Shown: in pieces, positions 52,546 to 61,320 of the stretch
How the letters are laid out: each line of letters begins with the position of its first letter
Position numbering within the stretch: position 1 is the stretch's first letter
NCBI RefSeq assembly: GCF_027886475.1
Contig: NZ_CP115670.1
Location: forward strand, 62,001 to 126,000
Length of the DNA stretch: 64,000 nucleotides
From: Corynebacterium sp. SCR221107
Lineage (GTDB): Bacteria > Actinomycetota > Actinomycetes > Mycobacteriales > Mycobacteriaceae
Reading direction: 5' to 3'
The notes under the pieces: generated by a model
The model's database searches: none
The model's input: only the letters and a program-made list of their open reading frames with translations
Told to the model about the DNA's origin: nothing
Translations under genes and position numbers: made by a program

Positions 52546-53481
52546 ATGGTTGGCTTTAGGCGCATGGCTCGTGGCGCGTGCAGTATGGCCGTCGCGGCAA
52601 CGCTGATTCAAGCCCCGCTGGCAGTAGCGCAAGAAGCGCAATCCGTGGATTCCGCGCCACAGATGACGCTCCAGACCAGCAATCCGGTGCAAAGCGACGA
52701 CAATCGTGTTGCCCAATACCTCGCCTACACCTCCGATGCGGAGGGCAACGAGGTATTCGCTGGCAGCTGCACCGCCGAATACATTGGCAGCAACACCTGG
52801 CTGACTGCCGCGCACTGCCTCACGGCGGCAACAGATGTCACGGTCATGCGCTTGCGGCAAAACGCCGCTGAGGTAGCCCCCGTCATTAAGTATTCCTTCG
52901 TCGACCCGAATGCGGACATCATGGTGCTACACGTGGGCGAAGGTATTCAAGCCGATGCCTTCAACCTTCCTGCCCGCGAACTTGGGGTGGGCGAAGTGGC
53001 AACTATTACCGGATATGGCGGGCAGGTATATGCCACCGAGGCCTTATACGCGGTTCAGCAGCTGTTTGATCGGGGAACCTACTACGACAAAGTCTATTGG
53101 ACCGAGTCGACCACCAAGTATCAAGGCTGCCCGGGTGACTCCGGTTCGCCCTTCCATAAGGACAACACGCTCTACGGTGTGCATTCCCTGGGCGAGGGCA
53201 ACGATGTTTGCGGCGATCGCCTCGGCGCCGGCGGGGAAGAAAGCCGCGTCCTCCCGCACGTCGACTACATCAAGGCGCTCATTGCTCATTGGGAGCCGGC
53301 GCCCGGAGCTGCTGCTGGCCCACGCCCCACGGTTGTCGAGAGTGCCTTGCCCTATGACGAGCCGAACATAAATGCCGGTTATCCGGGCGTGGTCATCCCC
53401 GATCCGACCCCAGATACCGAATCGGGATCGGGGGCAAGTTCCGGTTCAAGCCTGCTGTCAAGCTTCGGATCCTCCATCTAA
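52546..53481 (+). CDS. Secreted trypsin-like serine protease (S1 family)
   Basis: A 311-residue exported protease. A signal peptide covers about 1-29. The catalytic triad is His90 in WLTAAHC, Asp124 in PNADIMVLHV and Ser199 in GCPGDSGSP. Cysteine pairs (Cys75-Cys91, Cys195-Cys217 or similar) fit the chymotrypsin fold. A Pro/Ser/Gly-rich tail of about 45 residues follows the protease domain and may sit in the cell wall. The start follows TGAGGAGC. It is not part of an operon. Confidence 0.9.
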   Translation: MVGFRRMARGACSMAVAATLIQAPLAVAQEAQSVDSAPQMTLQTSNPVQSDDNRVAQYLAYTSDAEGNEVFAGSCTAEYIGSNTWLTAAHCLTAATDVTVMRLRQNAAEVAPVIKYSFVDPNADIMVLHVGEGIQADAFNLPARELGVGEVATITGYGGQVYATEALYAVQQLFDRGTYYDKVYWTESTTKYQGCPGDSGSPFHKDNTLYGVHSLGEGNDVCGDRLGAGGEESRVLPHVDYIKALIAHWEPAPGAAAGPRPTVVESALPYDEPNINAGYPGVVIPDPTPDTESGSGASSGSSLLSSFGSSI

Positions 53482-53599
53482 AGACCGCGACCCGGATGCG
53501 GCTAACGCCTTGGCCACACGCATAGGCGACATCGGGGTGACCTCGGCCGCATAGACCTTGGCCCTTCCCATCGACCATGGGCGGGGTCGAGGTCCTTAT

Positions 53600-54013
53600 T
53601 TAAGATTTCTTCGTGGGGAGCTTGCTGAGGAAACGCTCGCGATTGACCAGCCCGCGCTGGTGGGTGCCGGTGGAGATGACCGCGTATTCATCGCGGGCGG
53701 TGATACTAAATAGCAGCGCGCGACCATTGACCTCCTCGAGGGTGACGTCCACGGTGACGGTGGAGCCGGGCACGGTGGGGGCCTGGTGGGAGAAGTTCAC
53801 GTGCGTGCCCAAGGTGACCTCGTCGTCGTCGATATGCGGGGCGAGCGCCTCGATGCAGGCCGCTTCGATGACGGCGGTCATGAATCCGGTGGCGAACACG
53901 TGCGGCATCGCGGCGAAGTCTGCCCGCTCCGGCAGGATATACGGCACCGTGCGCTTTTCGTCGACGAGGTAGGTCATGGTGTGGGTAATGCCCGGAACGA
54001 GGGTGTCCTTCAT
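53600..54013 (-). CDS. Hot-dog-fold thioesterase, FlK-like
   Basis: A 137-residue single-domain protein. The pattern PGITHTMTYLVDEKRTVPYI, then VFATGFMTAVIEAACIEAL, HVNFSHQAPTVPGSTVTVDVTL and FSITARDEYAVISTGTHQR resembles the thioesterase group that includes fluoroacetyl-CoA thioesterase. It probably cleaves an acyl-CoA, substrate unknown. It lies downstream of the symporter, but a terminator separates them. GAAAGG upstream serves as ribosome-binding site. Confidence 0.85.
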   Translation of the reverse strand: MKDTLVPGITHTMTYLVDEKRTVPYILPERADFAAMPHVFATGFMTAVIEAACIEALAPHIDDDEVTLGTHVNFSHQAPTVPGSTVTVDVTLEEVNGRALLFSITARDEYAVISTGTHQRGLVNRERFLSKLPTKKS

Positions 54014-54153
54014 GGGTGCGGCCTTTCTTGTGGTGCTTGTTGATCGTGTGCGCGCCCAGCGTGCACGGTGTGTCTCCCGTCACAGGATAGTAGAAAACCC
54101 GTTGGGGTGGGGCGAATCCTTGTGCCCGAGGCAACGTCGTGTGCCGGGCATAG

Positions 54154-54181
54154 AAAAAGGACACCGCCGCTGGCGGTGCCC
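54154..54181 (-). terminator. Terminator of the DAACS symporter gene
   Basis: GGACACCGCC (54159-54168) and GGCGGTGCCC (54172-54181) form the stem. On the minus strand TTTTT follows (54154-54158). It lies about 80 nt past the symporter stop. Confidence 0.82.
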
Positions 54182-54257
54182 GTTTCCTCAGTCCTGATTC
54201 ACCTTTGACGTGAACCTGTGTCAGCAACCTTGAATAAGGTGCGCGCTAAATGGGGCT

Positions 54258-55670
54258 TTAAGCGCGTACCGGTTCGGAGGCTTCGCTGTCGTGCGCCGCG
54301 GTGGCCGCGGGTGCAAGCTCCTCTGCGGGTGCGGCATCGAGTGCCGCGCCGTTGTCGTTGGCGTCCCAGACATCCTTGTCCCAGATGCCCGCGCGCTTTG
54401 CGACGATCAGTGCAGACAGTGACTGGCCGGTGACGTTGACGGCGGTGCGGCCCATATCGATGATTGGCTCGATAGCGAGCAGCAGGCCAACACCGGACAA
54501 CGGCAAGCCCAGGGTGGACAGGGTGAGCGTGAGCATGACGGTTGCACCGGTGGTGCCGGCGGTGGCGGCAGATCCGATGACGGAGACGAAGATGATGAGG
54601 AGGTAGTGCGTGAAGTTGAGATCAATGCCATAGAACTGGGCGACGAAAATTGCTGCAACTGCCGGGTAGACTGCTGCGCAACCATCCATCTTGGTCGTAG
54701 CGCCCAGCGGGATGGCGAAGGAGGCGTATTCGCGCGGCACACCCATGGATTCGGTGATGCGCTCGTTGACCGGCATAACTCCCATCGAGGAACGGGTGAC
54801 AAAGCCCAGAGAGGTTACGGGCCATACGCGCTTGTAGAAGCCGAGCACAGGAATCTTGTGTGCAATCAGAACGGCCGGGTAGATGACGCCCAGTACGATG
54901 GCCAAGCCGACGTAAATGGCGAGCACGAACTTGCCGAGGCTTCCCAACGCGTCCCAGCCATAAGTGGATACGGCCTTGCCGATCAGGGCGGCGGTGCCAA
55001 TCGGGGCCAAGCGGATGATCCACCACAAGACCACCTGGACGATCTTGAGGAGGGAGGAGGCAAACTCGACGAAAGGTTCTGCCGCCTTGCCCGCCTTGAG
55101 AGCAGCGATGCCGAGCGCGAAGGAGATCACCAGCAGCTGCAGCACGTTAAAGCTTAAGGAAATGCCACCCGAACTCGAGGTGGAGGCGGCCAGGGCCAGG
55201 AAGTTCTGCGGGACGATGGAGTTAATAAAGCCCAGCCATGAGCCGGTGGTGGAAGGCTCCGCCGCCTGGGAAGGATCGATGCTGGTGTTAAGGCCAGGGC
55301 GCATGACAAGTGCGACCACGATGCCGGTGACCACCGAGAAGAGCGCGGTAATGGCGAACCATACGATCGTCGACACCGCCAGGCGGGCGGCGTTGGCAAC
55401 CTGGCGCAGGTTGGCCACGGAGGTGATAACCGCGGTGAGGATCAACGGCGGAATCATGACCTTGAGCAATTGCACGTAGGTCGAACCGACCCAGGTGAGC
55501 AGGTTCGTCAGCCAGCTAGTCTGGTCCGCACCGAGGTTGCCGTCGAGGCTGCGGGCAATGAGGCCTAAGACGAGGCCGACGATGAGGCCAGCGGTGACTT
55601 GGGCGCCGAAGCCGGTGAGCCAGCCGGGCAGGCGCTTGGCCTGCTGGGCCGTGGGGGTAGTGGTGGACAT
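54258..55670 (-). CDS. Dicarboxylate/amino acid:cation symporter (DAACS family)
   Basis: A 470-residue transporter with eight membrane helices and two re-entrant loops. Family marks are the Ser-rich first loop (STSSSGG), the TKMDG motif in IPLGATTKMDGCAAVYPAV, and the second loop TAGTTGATVMLTLTLSTLGLP, then IDMGRTAVNVTGQS. Substrates in this family are glutamate, C4-dicarboxylates or serine/threonine. The polar C-terminal tail (last 45 residues) is Ala/Glu-rich. AAGGAG precedes the ATG. The 5' region carries two TAGAC-N6-GTNNA sites like those at the ROK gene, which suggests shared control. Confidence 0.92.
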   Translation of the reverse strand: MSTTTPTAQQAKRLPGWLTGFGAQVTAGLIVGLVLGLIARSLDGNLGADQTSWLTNLLTWVGSTYVQLLKVMIPPLILTAVITSVANLRQVANAARLAVSTIVWFAITALFSVVTGIVVALVMRPGLNTSIDPSQAAEPSTTGSWLGFINSIVPQNFLALAASTSSSGGISLSFNVLQLLVISFALGIAALKAGKAAEPFVEFASSLLKIVQVVLWWIIRLAPIGTAALIGKAVSTYGWDALGSLGKFVLAIYVGLAIVLGVIYPAVLIAHKIPVLGFYKRVWPVTSLGFVTRSSMGVMPVNERITESMGVPREYASFAIPLGATTKMDGCAAVYPAVAAIFVAQFYGIDLNFTHYLLIIFVSVIGSAATAGTTGATVMLTLTLSTLGLPLSGVGLLLAIEPIIDMGRTAVNVTGQSLSALIVAKRAGIWDKDVWDANDNGAALDAAPAEELAPAATAAHDSEASEPVRA

Positions 55671-55697
55671 GGGGCTCCTTGATCTACATTAAGCTAA

Positions 55698-55825
55698 TAG
55701 ACCAAGCGGTGCATTTTTGGGAAACGATAAAGCAAGGGTTCCGCTTGGTGATATCGCCATTAAACACCTAGCGTATGGCCTAAGACAAGTCCCTTCTGTT
55801 TGGCACTAATAGACCACATGGTCTA
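55698..55825. promoter_or_regulatory. Two TAGAC-N6-GTCTA-type operators before the symporter
   Basis: The stronger site, TAGAC-CACATG-GTCTA at 55810-55825, is the core of the longer palindrome AATAGACC-ACAT-GGTCTATT. The weaker, TAGAC-CAAGCG-GTGCA, is at 55698-55713, 28 nt before the symporter start. The same half-sites and the same spacing occur upstream of the ROK regulator. Confidence 0.6.
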
Positions 55826-56030
55826 TTTGTAATGTCCATGTGAATAAAAACGCAGGCCGCGCTCAGTTTTACCCCCGCTGGGCGCAAAGCGGGCAGCGTC
55901 TTATGCAACATCCGGGCACATGGCGACGGTGAGTAAAAAGGGGGCCGGGCTGCGTGCGGGCGCGTCACCGTCGGCACGCATGCCGCAACGCGGTGGCGCC
56001 TCGGCGGTTGCCACCTGTGGCGAAGCAGAA
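55826..56030. other. Remaining intergenic region between symporter and lipase
   Basis: About 200 bp. It contains a weak ACCGTCGGCACGCATGCCG segment that may be a diverged repeat copy. No gene seen. Confidence 0.4.
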
Positions 56031-57095
56031 CTACTTTCCGCGGCGGCGCAGCGTGCGGGCGCGGCGAACGGTATCGGGAATCCGTAGCGGGATATGAAAG
56101 GAGGCGCCAGGCATGGTGCCGGTGCGGTGCGGTAGCGCGGACAGTCGTATAGAGGCTACCTGTGGCAAGGGTGGCACGGACACCTTCGGCATCTTTGGAG
56201 GCATCGGTCGCTTCTTCTTTGGCTGCTGCGCGGCGTTAGGGTCGGCATCGGGGCCGGCTAAGGCATCAAGGTCTGAGGATTCGGGCGCGGGCAGCGGCCA
56301 CTGGGTACCGGGCTCACCGGCAGGTTGAGGGGGGCAGTCGAGGATCTCACCCAGCACCATCTGGCATACCCGGAAATCAAAGGGCATGTTTTCATGGCGC
56401 ACAACCGTATAGGGGTTTTCGTCTTGGACGTAGAAGTTGTGGGAGTAGTCACCCTCAAGGAAGCAGGACTCCACGGGGGTGATGATCGCGTCGGAGCGGG
56501 TGGTGATGCTGGAGTAATACACTCCCGGTAGGCAGTCCCCATCCTGGTTCAATGCCGCGATGAGGGGGCTGTCGGTGATCATCTCAAACCCGGAGGGGCC
56601 AAACCAGTTTGAAATGATTGCATTCAATACTTCCGAGCCGCGGCTGGTGCGCGCCAGCGAGCCCATCACCCCGCCGCGCACGGTCCCGTGATTGGGCACC
56701 GACAGGCTGATGAGCTGATGCACCTTGTCGGCCCCGCCCAGAAGATGCATCCAATAACGGGCGATGATCCCGCCCTGGGAATGCCCGACGAGGATGACCT
56801 TTGCCGCGCCGGTGATCCGCATGACCGCGTCGATATAGGCGGCGACTTGCGCGGCCGACTCGGCGACGGGTTCGGTTGAGCGCTTGCCGAAGTCCGGGGC
56901 GAATACGCACAGGCCCTCCTCGCGCAGCATCGGCCCGAGCCTGCGCCAATCCGACTTGGTGACGCCCGTGCCGTGAATGAGGATCACGGGGAAGGGGTGC
57001 TCCAGGGTGGGGCGTGCGCGCCAGTCATCCTCGAAGATCCCGGCGGCGGGCACGCGCGCTGAAAGCGGAAGCTGATGTGGCTTAGGATGGCTCAT
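56031..57095 (-). CDS. Alpha/beta-hydrolase, lipase-like
   Basis: A 354-residue protein. The lipase pattern is clear: oxyanion motif VILIHGTG (about 37-44) and nucleophile elbow VGHSQGG (Ser106). Likely Asp and His partners lie in the 200-245 region (HNFYVQDENPYTVVRHE). No classical signal peptide is visible, though the N-terminus is short and polar. The last 100 residues are Pro/Lys-rich and end in many arginines, unlike compact lipases, and may bind membrane or cell wall. AGGAA precedes the start. Substrate unknown; triacylglycerol is a reasonable guess. Confidence 0.85.
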   Translation of the reverse strand: MSHPKPHQLPLSARVPAAGIFEDDWRARPTLEHPFPVILIHGTGVTKSDWRRLGPMLREEGLCVFAPDFGKRSTEPVAESAAQVAAYIDAVMRITGAAKVILVGHSQGGIIARYWMHLLGGADKVHQLISLSVPNHGTVRGGVMGSLARTSRGSEVLNAIISNWFGPSGFEMITDSPLIAALNQDGDCLPGVYYSSITTRSDAIITPVESCFLEGDYSHNFYVQDENPYTVVRHENMPFDFRVCQMVLGEILDCPPQPAGEPGTQWPLPAPESSDLDALAGPDADPNAAQQPKKKRPMPPKMPKVSVPPLPQVASIRLSALPHRTGTMPGASFHIPLRIPDTVRRARTLRRRGK

Positions 57096-57156
57096 ACATC
57101 AATTCCTACTCAGATTTGCGCCAGCGCGCAGCCATCGAGCCGAAAGAACTGTTCCC

Positions 57157-57852
57157 ATGAGCACCGATTCCACGACTCGTGCCAGCACCAGCGCGGAAAC
57201 CACCCCACTGTCGGCCATCCCCGGGGTGGGCAAACCCTGCCAGCGCGCGCTCGCCGATGCCGGCTTTGCCAACCTCGAGTCCCTGGCCGGGGCGCGCTAT
57301 CCGGACCTGCTTTCCCTACACGGGGTGGGCGCGCGCGGGCTCGAGCGCCTGAACGCGGCGTTGCAGGACAAAGGCCTTTCGCTTGCCGACGCCCCCACGC
57401 CGCCCGAGCGCACCGCCACCTTCACCCGCGGGCATACCGGGGACAACGCCGCGGACCTGAAGACTCACGCAACGGCAGTCAACCCGGCGCAGTTTATCGA
57501 GGAGCTGCCCTGGGCGCGCCGCATCGAGCACGGCCGCACCCTGCTCGAGTTGTTTGCCCGCGCGACGGGGGAGGAGCCGGTCATGTGGGGGCCCACGATG
57601 ATCGGCTATGGGCAGTGCCACTACACCTACGCCACCGGCCGCGAGGGCGATACCTTCATCGTGGGCTTTTCGCCCCGTCAGGCGAAGATTTCGCTCTACG
57701 GCCTGCCCAAGGAGGACCCCGCGATGGCTCGTCTTGGCAAGTACAGCGCTGGCGTATCCTGCGTGTACGTCAACAAGCTCGAAGACATCGACCTTGCGGT
57801 CTTGGAGCAGTTGGTTGCCACCGCCTACCACGGGGAGCTTGGCCATTGCTGA
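57157..57852 (+). CDS. HhH-domain and DUF1801 fusion protein
   Basis: A 231-residue protein. Residues about 17-70 hold two helix-hairpin-helix motifs (IPGVGKPCQRALADAG and LHGVGARGLERLNAAL), which usually bind DNA without sequence preference. Residues about 105-225 match DUF1801: EPVMWGPTMIGYGQCHYTYATGREGDTFIVGFSPRQAKISLYGL. DUF1801 proteins have no known activity. A copy of the dispersed-repeat core (57380-57393) lies in the linker between the two domains. It is divergent from the lipase. Confidence 0.82.
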   Translation: MSTDSTTRASTSAETTPLSAIPGVGKPCQRALADAGFANLESLAGARYPDLLSLHGVGARGLERLNAALQDKGLSLADAPTPPERTATFTRGHTGDNAADLKTHATAVNPAQFIEELPWARRIEHGRTLLELFARATGEEPVMWGPTMIGYGQCHYTYATGREGDTFIVGFSPRQAKISLYGLPKEDPAMARLGKYSAGVSCVYVNKLEDIDLAVLEQLVATAYHGELGHC

Positions 57853-57986
57853 GCCGGTGTGAAGTGTCAGGTGGCGGCTTTCGGGTTGTGAGGGTGCAAA
57901 CAATCCATGCGCAATCGGGAATGATCAAACATAATATGGTGTTGTATCCACAAACTTTGATTTGATCCTCACAAGGAGATTTTTTT

Positions 57987-58565
57987 ATGTCGCTTAGCGT
58001 CAAGGAAGCCATCGAGTCCCGTCGCGCCACCCGCGCCTACACCGACCAGCCCGTCACCGATGAGGTCCTCGACCGCGTCGTCGGCTTGGCACTCGAGGCC
58101 CCAACCGCCTTCAACGCCCAGCGCGCTGACCTTGTTGTCGTCCGCGACCAGGCAGTTAAGGACGCCATCTTCGCTGCCTCCGGCCAGAAGCAGCTGCGCG
58201 ACGCACCCGTCGTGTTGGTGACCGTGGCTCGCGCGAGCGTGCCGGACGATTTGGAGCAGATCCTTGGTGAGGGTCGCGCCGATTATGTCAACAGCTTCTT
58301 CGCCAACGCCAGCGAGCAGGTTCTGCGCGAGACCGCCATCAAGGATGCCATGCTGGTTGGTTCTTTCGCCTTGATCGCTGCACAGTCCGAAGGCCTGGCT
58401 ACCTCCCCGACCACCGGCTGGGACGAGTCCAAGATCCTCGAGGCCGTAGGCCTGGGCGGACGCACCGATCGTGGCGTTGGCCTGGTCATCGGCATGGGCT
58501 ACCCGGCGGAGTTCCCGCAGCACCCAGGCCGTGAGGCCAACCGCCGCGTCGACGATCACTACTAA
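57987..58565 (+). CDS. Nitroreductase-family FMN oxidoreductase
   Basis: A 192-residue flavoprotein. The pattern VKEAIESRRATRAYTDQPV at the N-terminus (FMN phosphate binding), EAPTAFNAQRADLVVV, and the C-terminal GLGGRTDRGVGLVIGMGYP fit the nitroreductase superfamily. Members reduce nitro compounds, quinones or flavins with NAD(P)H. It starts behind AAGGAG. A TATAAT-like TAATAT lies near 57933. It stands alone, so no pathway can be inferred. Confidence 0.88.
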   Translation: MSLSVKEAIESRRATRAYTDQPVTDEVLDRVVGLALEAPTAFNAQRADLVVVRDQAVKDAIFAASGQKQLRDAPVVLVTVARASVPDDLEQILGEGRADYVNSFFANASEQVLRETAIKDAMLVGSFALIAAQSEGLATSPTTGWDESKILEAVGLGGRTDRGVGLVIGMGYPAEFPQHPGREANRRVDDHY

Positions 58566-58590
58566 GCCGACAGCTTCACGCGTTGCGCCC

Positions 58591-58635
58591 GCTTACTGAC
58601 GCCCCCAGGTTCACAGACCGAAGGCGTCGGCAAAC
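58591..58635. repeat. Dispersed repeat as inverted pair
   Basis: GCTTACTGACGCC (58591-58603) and GGCGTCGGCAAAC (58623-58635) face each other, 26 bp after the nitroreductase stop. Confidence 0.6.
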
Positions 58636-58674
58636 GGGCGTCGCCTTTGTGCGGCTCGCTCTAGACTGGGGCGC

Positions 58675-59277
58675 ATGACAGCGATACTTTTTGACCTCTA
58701 CGGGGTACTGCTCAAGATTCCCACCGCGGCCGAGGAACAAAGGCTCATCGCCCGCGCCGGCTCGCCCGCGATTATGGAGCACTACCACCGCCTGCGCCCG
58801 GACTATGACTCAGGCCAGCTCAGCGACCGCGCCTATTGGGAGCAGGTGCGCCGCGCCGCCGGTCTCGAGGAGATCGACTGGGCGGAAATGACCGACCTTG
58901 ACTCCCAGATCACCCGGGCCCACGACCCGGAGATGGTGGACTACGCGCTGTCGCTGATCGACCGTGGCCTGCGCGTGGGGATTTTGTCCAACCTGCCGGC
59001 GACGCTGGCGGCCAACCTGCGCCGCGAGCACGACTTCTTCGATCGCTTCCATTCGGTGACCTTCTCCGGCGATATCGGGGTGGCAAAGCCGAACAAACGA
59101 GCCTTCACCATTGCGCTGCAATCGATGGGTACGCCGGCCGCCGAGACGTTATTCTTTGATGACCGGCCGGATTACCTCGAAGGCGCACTCGCCGCGGGGT
59201 TGAACGCCCACCTGTTTACCGGCATTGACCAGGCACGAGAAATCGTCGAGTTGACCCTCAAGGAGTACGAGCAATGA
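58675..59277 (+). CDS. HAD-superfamily hydrolase, paralogue of the one at 2619-3206
   Basis: A 200-residue HAD protein with motif I AILFDLYGVLL (nucleophile Asp7), motif II LSNLP, a lysine in GVAKPNKRAF and motif IV LFFDDR. As in the paralogue, Tyr replaces the usual general-acid Asp. TAGACT lies 7 nt before the ATG (58662-58667), so the message is probably leaderless. The stop overlaps the start of the hexapeptide-repeat gene by 4 nt (ATGA), hence an operon of two. Confidence 0.88.
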   Translation: MTAILFDLYGVLLKIPTAAEEQRLIARAGSPAIMEHYHRLRPDYDSGQLSDRAYWEQVRRAAGLEEIDWAEMTDLDSQITRAHDPEMVDYALSLIDRGLRVGILSNLPATLAANLRREHDFFDRFHSVTFSGDIGVAKPNKRAFTIALQSMGTPAAETLFFDDRPDYLEGALAAGLNAHLFTGIDQAREIVELTLKEYEQ

Positions 59278-59867
59278 CTGATGCACACGCAGCCGCAGGC
59301 CACGCCTTCCCCCACGGCCCGCTCATCTTGCCCTGCAACGGCAAGACCCCGCGCATCCATGAGACCGCGTTCATCGCCCCAAATGCAACGATCATCGGCG
59401 ATGTGGAGATCGGGCCGCATTCCTCGGTGTTCTACGGCTGCGTGCTGCGCGCCGACATCGGCCCGATCCGCATTGGTGCCCGCACCAACATTCAAGACAA
59501 TTCGGTGCTCCACGTCGATGCCGACGCACCGTGCACCCTGGGCGATGACGTCACCGTGGGACACATGGCCTTGGTGCACGGCTCCACCGTGGGCAATGGC
59601 ACCTTGGTGGGCATGAAGGCCACGTTGCTGTCGCATTCGACCGTCGGCGAGGGCAGTCTCATCGCCGCCGGCGCGGTGGTCTTGGAAGGCCAGGAGATCC
59701 CGGCGAAATCGCTGGCCGCCGGCATTCCGGCGAAGGTGCGCCGCGAGCTTTCCGACGAGCAGTCCGGCTCCTTTATCCCGCACGCCGCGCGTTATGTGGA
59801 AACCGCGGCCGCGCAGGCCGGGATCGGGGAGGCTCTGAGCTTGGATGCCGTGCGCTTTAGCTCATAG
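59274..59867 (+). CDS. Gamma-carbonic-anhydrase-like hexapeptide-repeat protein
   Basis: A 197-residue left-handed beta-helix protein. Turns of the helix show as ATIIGDVEIGPHSSVFYGCVL, IRIGARTNIQDNSVLHVD and VTVGHMALVHGSTVG. The three histidines that bind metal in gamma-class carbonic anhydrases are present (LHVD and GHMALVHG). It may hydrate CO2 or may be one of the inactive relatives. A phenylacetate PaaY-like thioesterase role is another option. It is translationally coupled to the HAD gene. Confidence 0.87.
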   Translation: MTDAHAAAGHAFPHGPLILPCNGKTPRIHETAFIAPNATIIGDVEIGPHSSVFYGCVLRADIGPIRIGARTNIQDNSVLHVDADAPCTLGDDVTVGHMALVHGSTVGNGTLVGMKATLLSHSTVGEGSLIAAGAVVLEGQEIPAKSLAAGIPAKVRRELSDEQSGSFIPHAARYVETAAAQAGIGEALSLDAVRFSS

Positions 59868-59921
59868 TTGGTCTATCGGCCAGCAGGCTTGTTAGCCCGG
59901 TTATCTCAAGGGAAAAGCCAC

Positions 59922-59964
59922 AACCGGCGCCACCCCCGCAACGGGCAGGGTGGCGCCGGTTTTT
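59922..59964. terminator. Terminator between the carbonic-anhydrase-like and ROK genes
   Basis: CCGGCGCCACCC (59924-59935) and GGGTGGCGCCGG (59948-59959) form a perfect 12-bp stem, followed by TTTTT. It serves the plus-strand operon and may also stop the convergent ROK gene. Confidence 0.92.
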
Positions 59965-60004
59965 CGCGCTGCATTCAACCCGGCATGTCGTTGGTTGCTC
60001 GAGC

Positions 60005-61006
60005 CTAGACTTTCTCCAGGACGCTATGCATCCTCTTGGCCAGGCCGAGTGGGTCGTTGATGAGGCGATCCAAGGCCACGGCGCGGGCGGCAGCGCGGGC
60101 ATTGTCCAGGTGGGTGGGGATGACGCGCAGCTCCACATCACGGTTGCGGGAGGACTTAATGGCCAAGGCCACGGCGCGGGCATCGTGCGGGTTGGCGAAG
60201 GCCGATCCTGCCAGCACGATGGTCGAGGGCTGGGTCTCCTTGGCGAGGGCAACCGCAATCGAGCCCAAGGTGGTGTAGGAATCGGTGTTGGCGACGTCGA
60301 GGCGCACCACGCCCTCCGGGGTGAGCACGGCCGCGCCATTGGTGTCATCCACGTAGAACAACAGCACGGTGTTGGTCTTCTCCGGGGACTGCAGCTGCTG
60401 CTCCGCGCCGGCGATGGCGGTGATGACAGAGGTGATGGTCAGCGGGGCGGAGAAGTTCTTGCGCAAATGTGAGCCGATGTCCACCCGATCCCAGCCGAGG
60501 TTCGGCGCAGTAATGAAGCCATCGCGCGACACATGTCCGGAGGTGGCCATGCCGATGCTGGAAACCGGCAGGTTGGTGGCCTGGGCCAGCGCCTGAATGT
60601 GCGGGGTCAGTGTGCCAACGAAGTCGGCGGAATTGAGGTGGGCGGGGGTGACCTCCACGAATTGCTCGCGCAGAACCTGACCGCGGGTGTTGTACGCGCC
60701 GACGTAGGTGGACTTGGTGCCCACCGCAAGGCCGATCTGGACCCACGGAGATTGATCGAGCTCGATGGGTATGGTGGGCCGGCCGGGGCCGGTGGGGAAG
60801 GAGAGGTCGGGGCGCTCGCGGACGAGTTTGGCGTCGATGAGTGCGGCGACGGCGCGGGTCACGGTTGGCTGCGATTTACCGGAGAGCTCGACGAGGGTGG
60901 AGCGGGTAACCGGCTGGCGCAGGCGGGTGATGTGCATGCACACAGCCGCTGGCGTGATGGGGCGCGCGAAAGCGGGTGTGCTGGCGGCGGTGGCTGATTT
61001 TTGCAT
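60005..61006 (-). CDS. ROK-family transcriptional regulator
   Basis: A 333-residue protein. An N-terminal winged helix (about 25-75; STLVELSGKSQPTVTRAVAA) is followed by a sugar-kinase-like fold (about 95-330). The zinc motif CxCGxxGC of ROK sugar kinases and NagC/Mlc-type regulators is absent, and I see no clear catalytic DxGxT block, so it is a regulator without kinase activity and with a changed ligand pocket. Its own promoter region has two TAGAC-N6-GTNNA sites, one nearly perfect, that also occur before the DAACS symporter 5 kb away. Autoregulation and control of that symporter are therefore likely, though inferred. Confidence 0.85.
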   Translation of the reverse strand: MQKSATAASTPAFARPITPAAVCMHITRLRQPVTRSTLVELSGKSQPTVTRAVAALIDAKLVRERPDLSFPTGPGRPTIPIELDQSPWVQIGLAVGTKSTYVGAYNTRGQVLREQFVEVTPAHLNSADFVGTLTPHIQALAQATNLPVSSIGMATSGHVSRDGFITAPNLGWDRVDIGSHLRKNFSAPLTITSVITAIAGAEQQLQSPEKTNTVLLFYVDDTNGAAVLTPEGVVRLDVANTDSYTTLGSIAVALAKETQPSTIVLAGSAFANPHDARAVALAIKSSRNRDVELRVIPTHLDNARAAARAVALDRLINDPLGLAKRMHSVLEKV

Positions 61007-61026
61007 AGTGGTGAGCTTAGAAGATG

Positions 61027-61097
61027 TAGACAGTCCAGTCTAAAACGGGGGGAGGGACCCCGGTTTAGGCCTGGATTTCAATAGACCGTTCTGTTCA
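61027..61097. promoter_or_regulatory. Two TAGAC-N6-GTCTA-type operators before the ROK gene
   Basis: TAGAC-AGTCCA-GTCTA (61027-61042) starts 21 nt upstream of the ROK ATG. TAGAC-CGTTCT-GTTCA (61082-61097) lies 40 nt further on. One strong and one weaker site is the same arrangement as at the symporter. Confidence 0.6.
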
Positions 61098-61320
61098 ATG
61101 CAAGATTTTAGTGCAACCTAAAACGCAGCGCAATACACCCCCCGACTATTGGCAAACTTTGCAAAGTGGGTTCTGTCACTGTTCACGGATTTGCGCATGC
61201 GAGGTGCTCGTAACGATTCAGTAGGTGGTTAACCCCGTCACGACACAAGAGTGTAAAACGCACGTTAATGCAGGCGGTTGAAAGCGGGACAAACGCCTTG
61301 TGCCCGTTAAACTAATCGCC

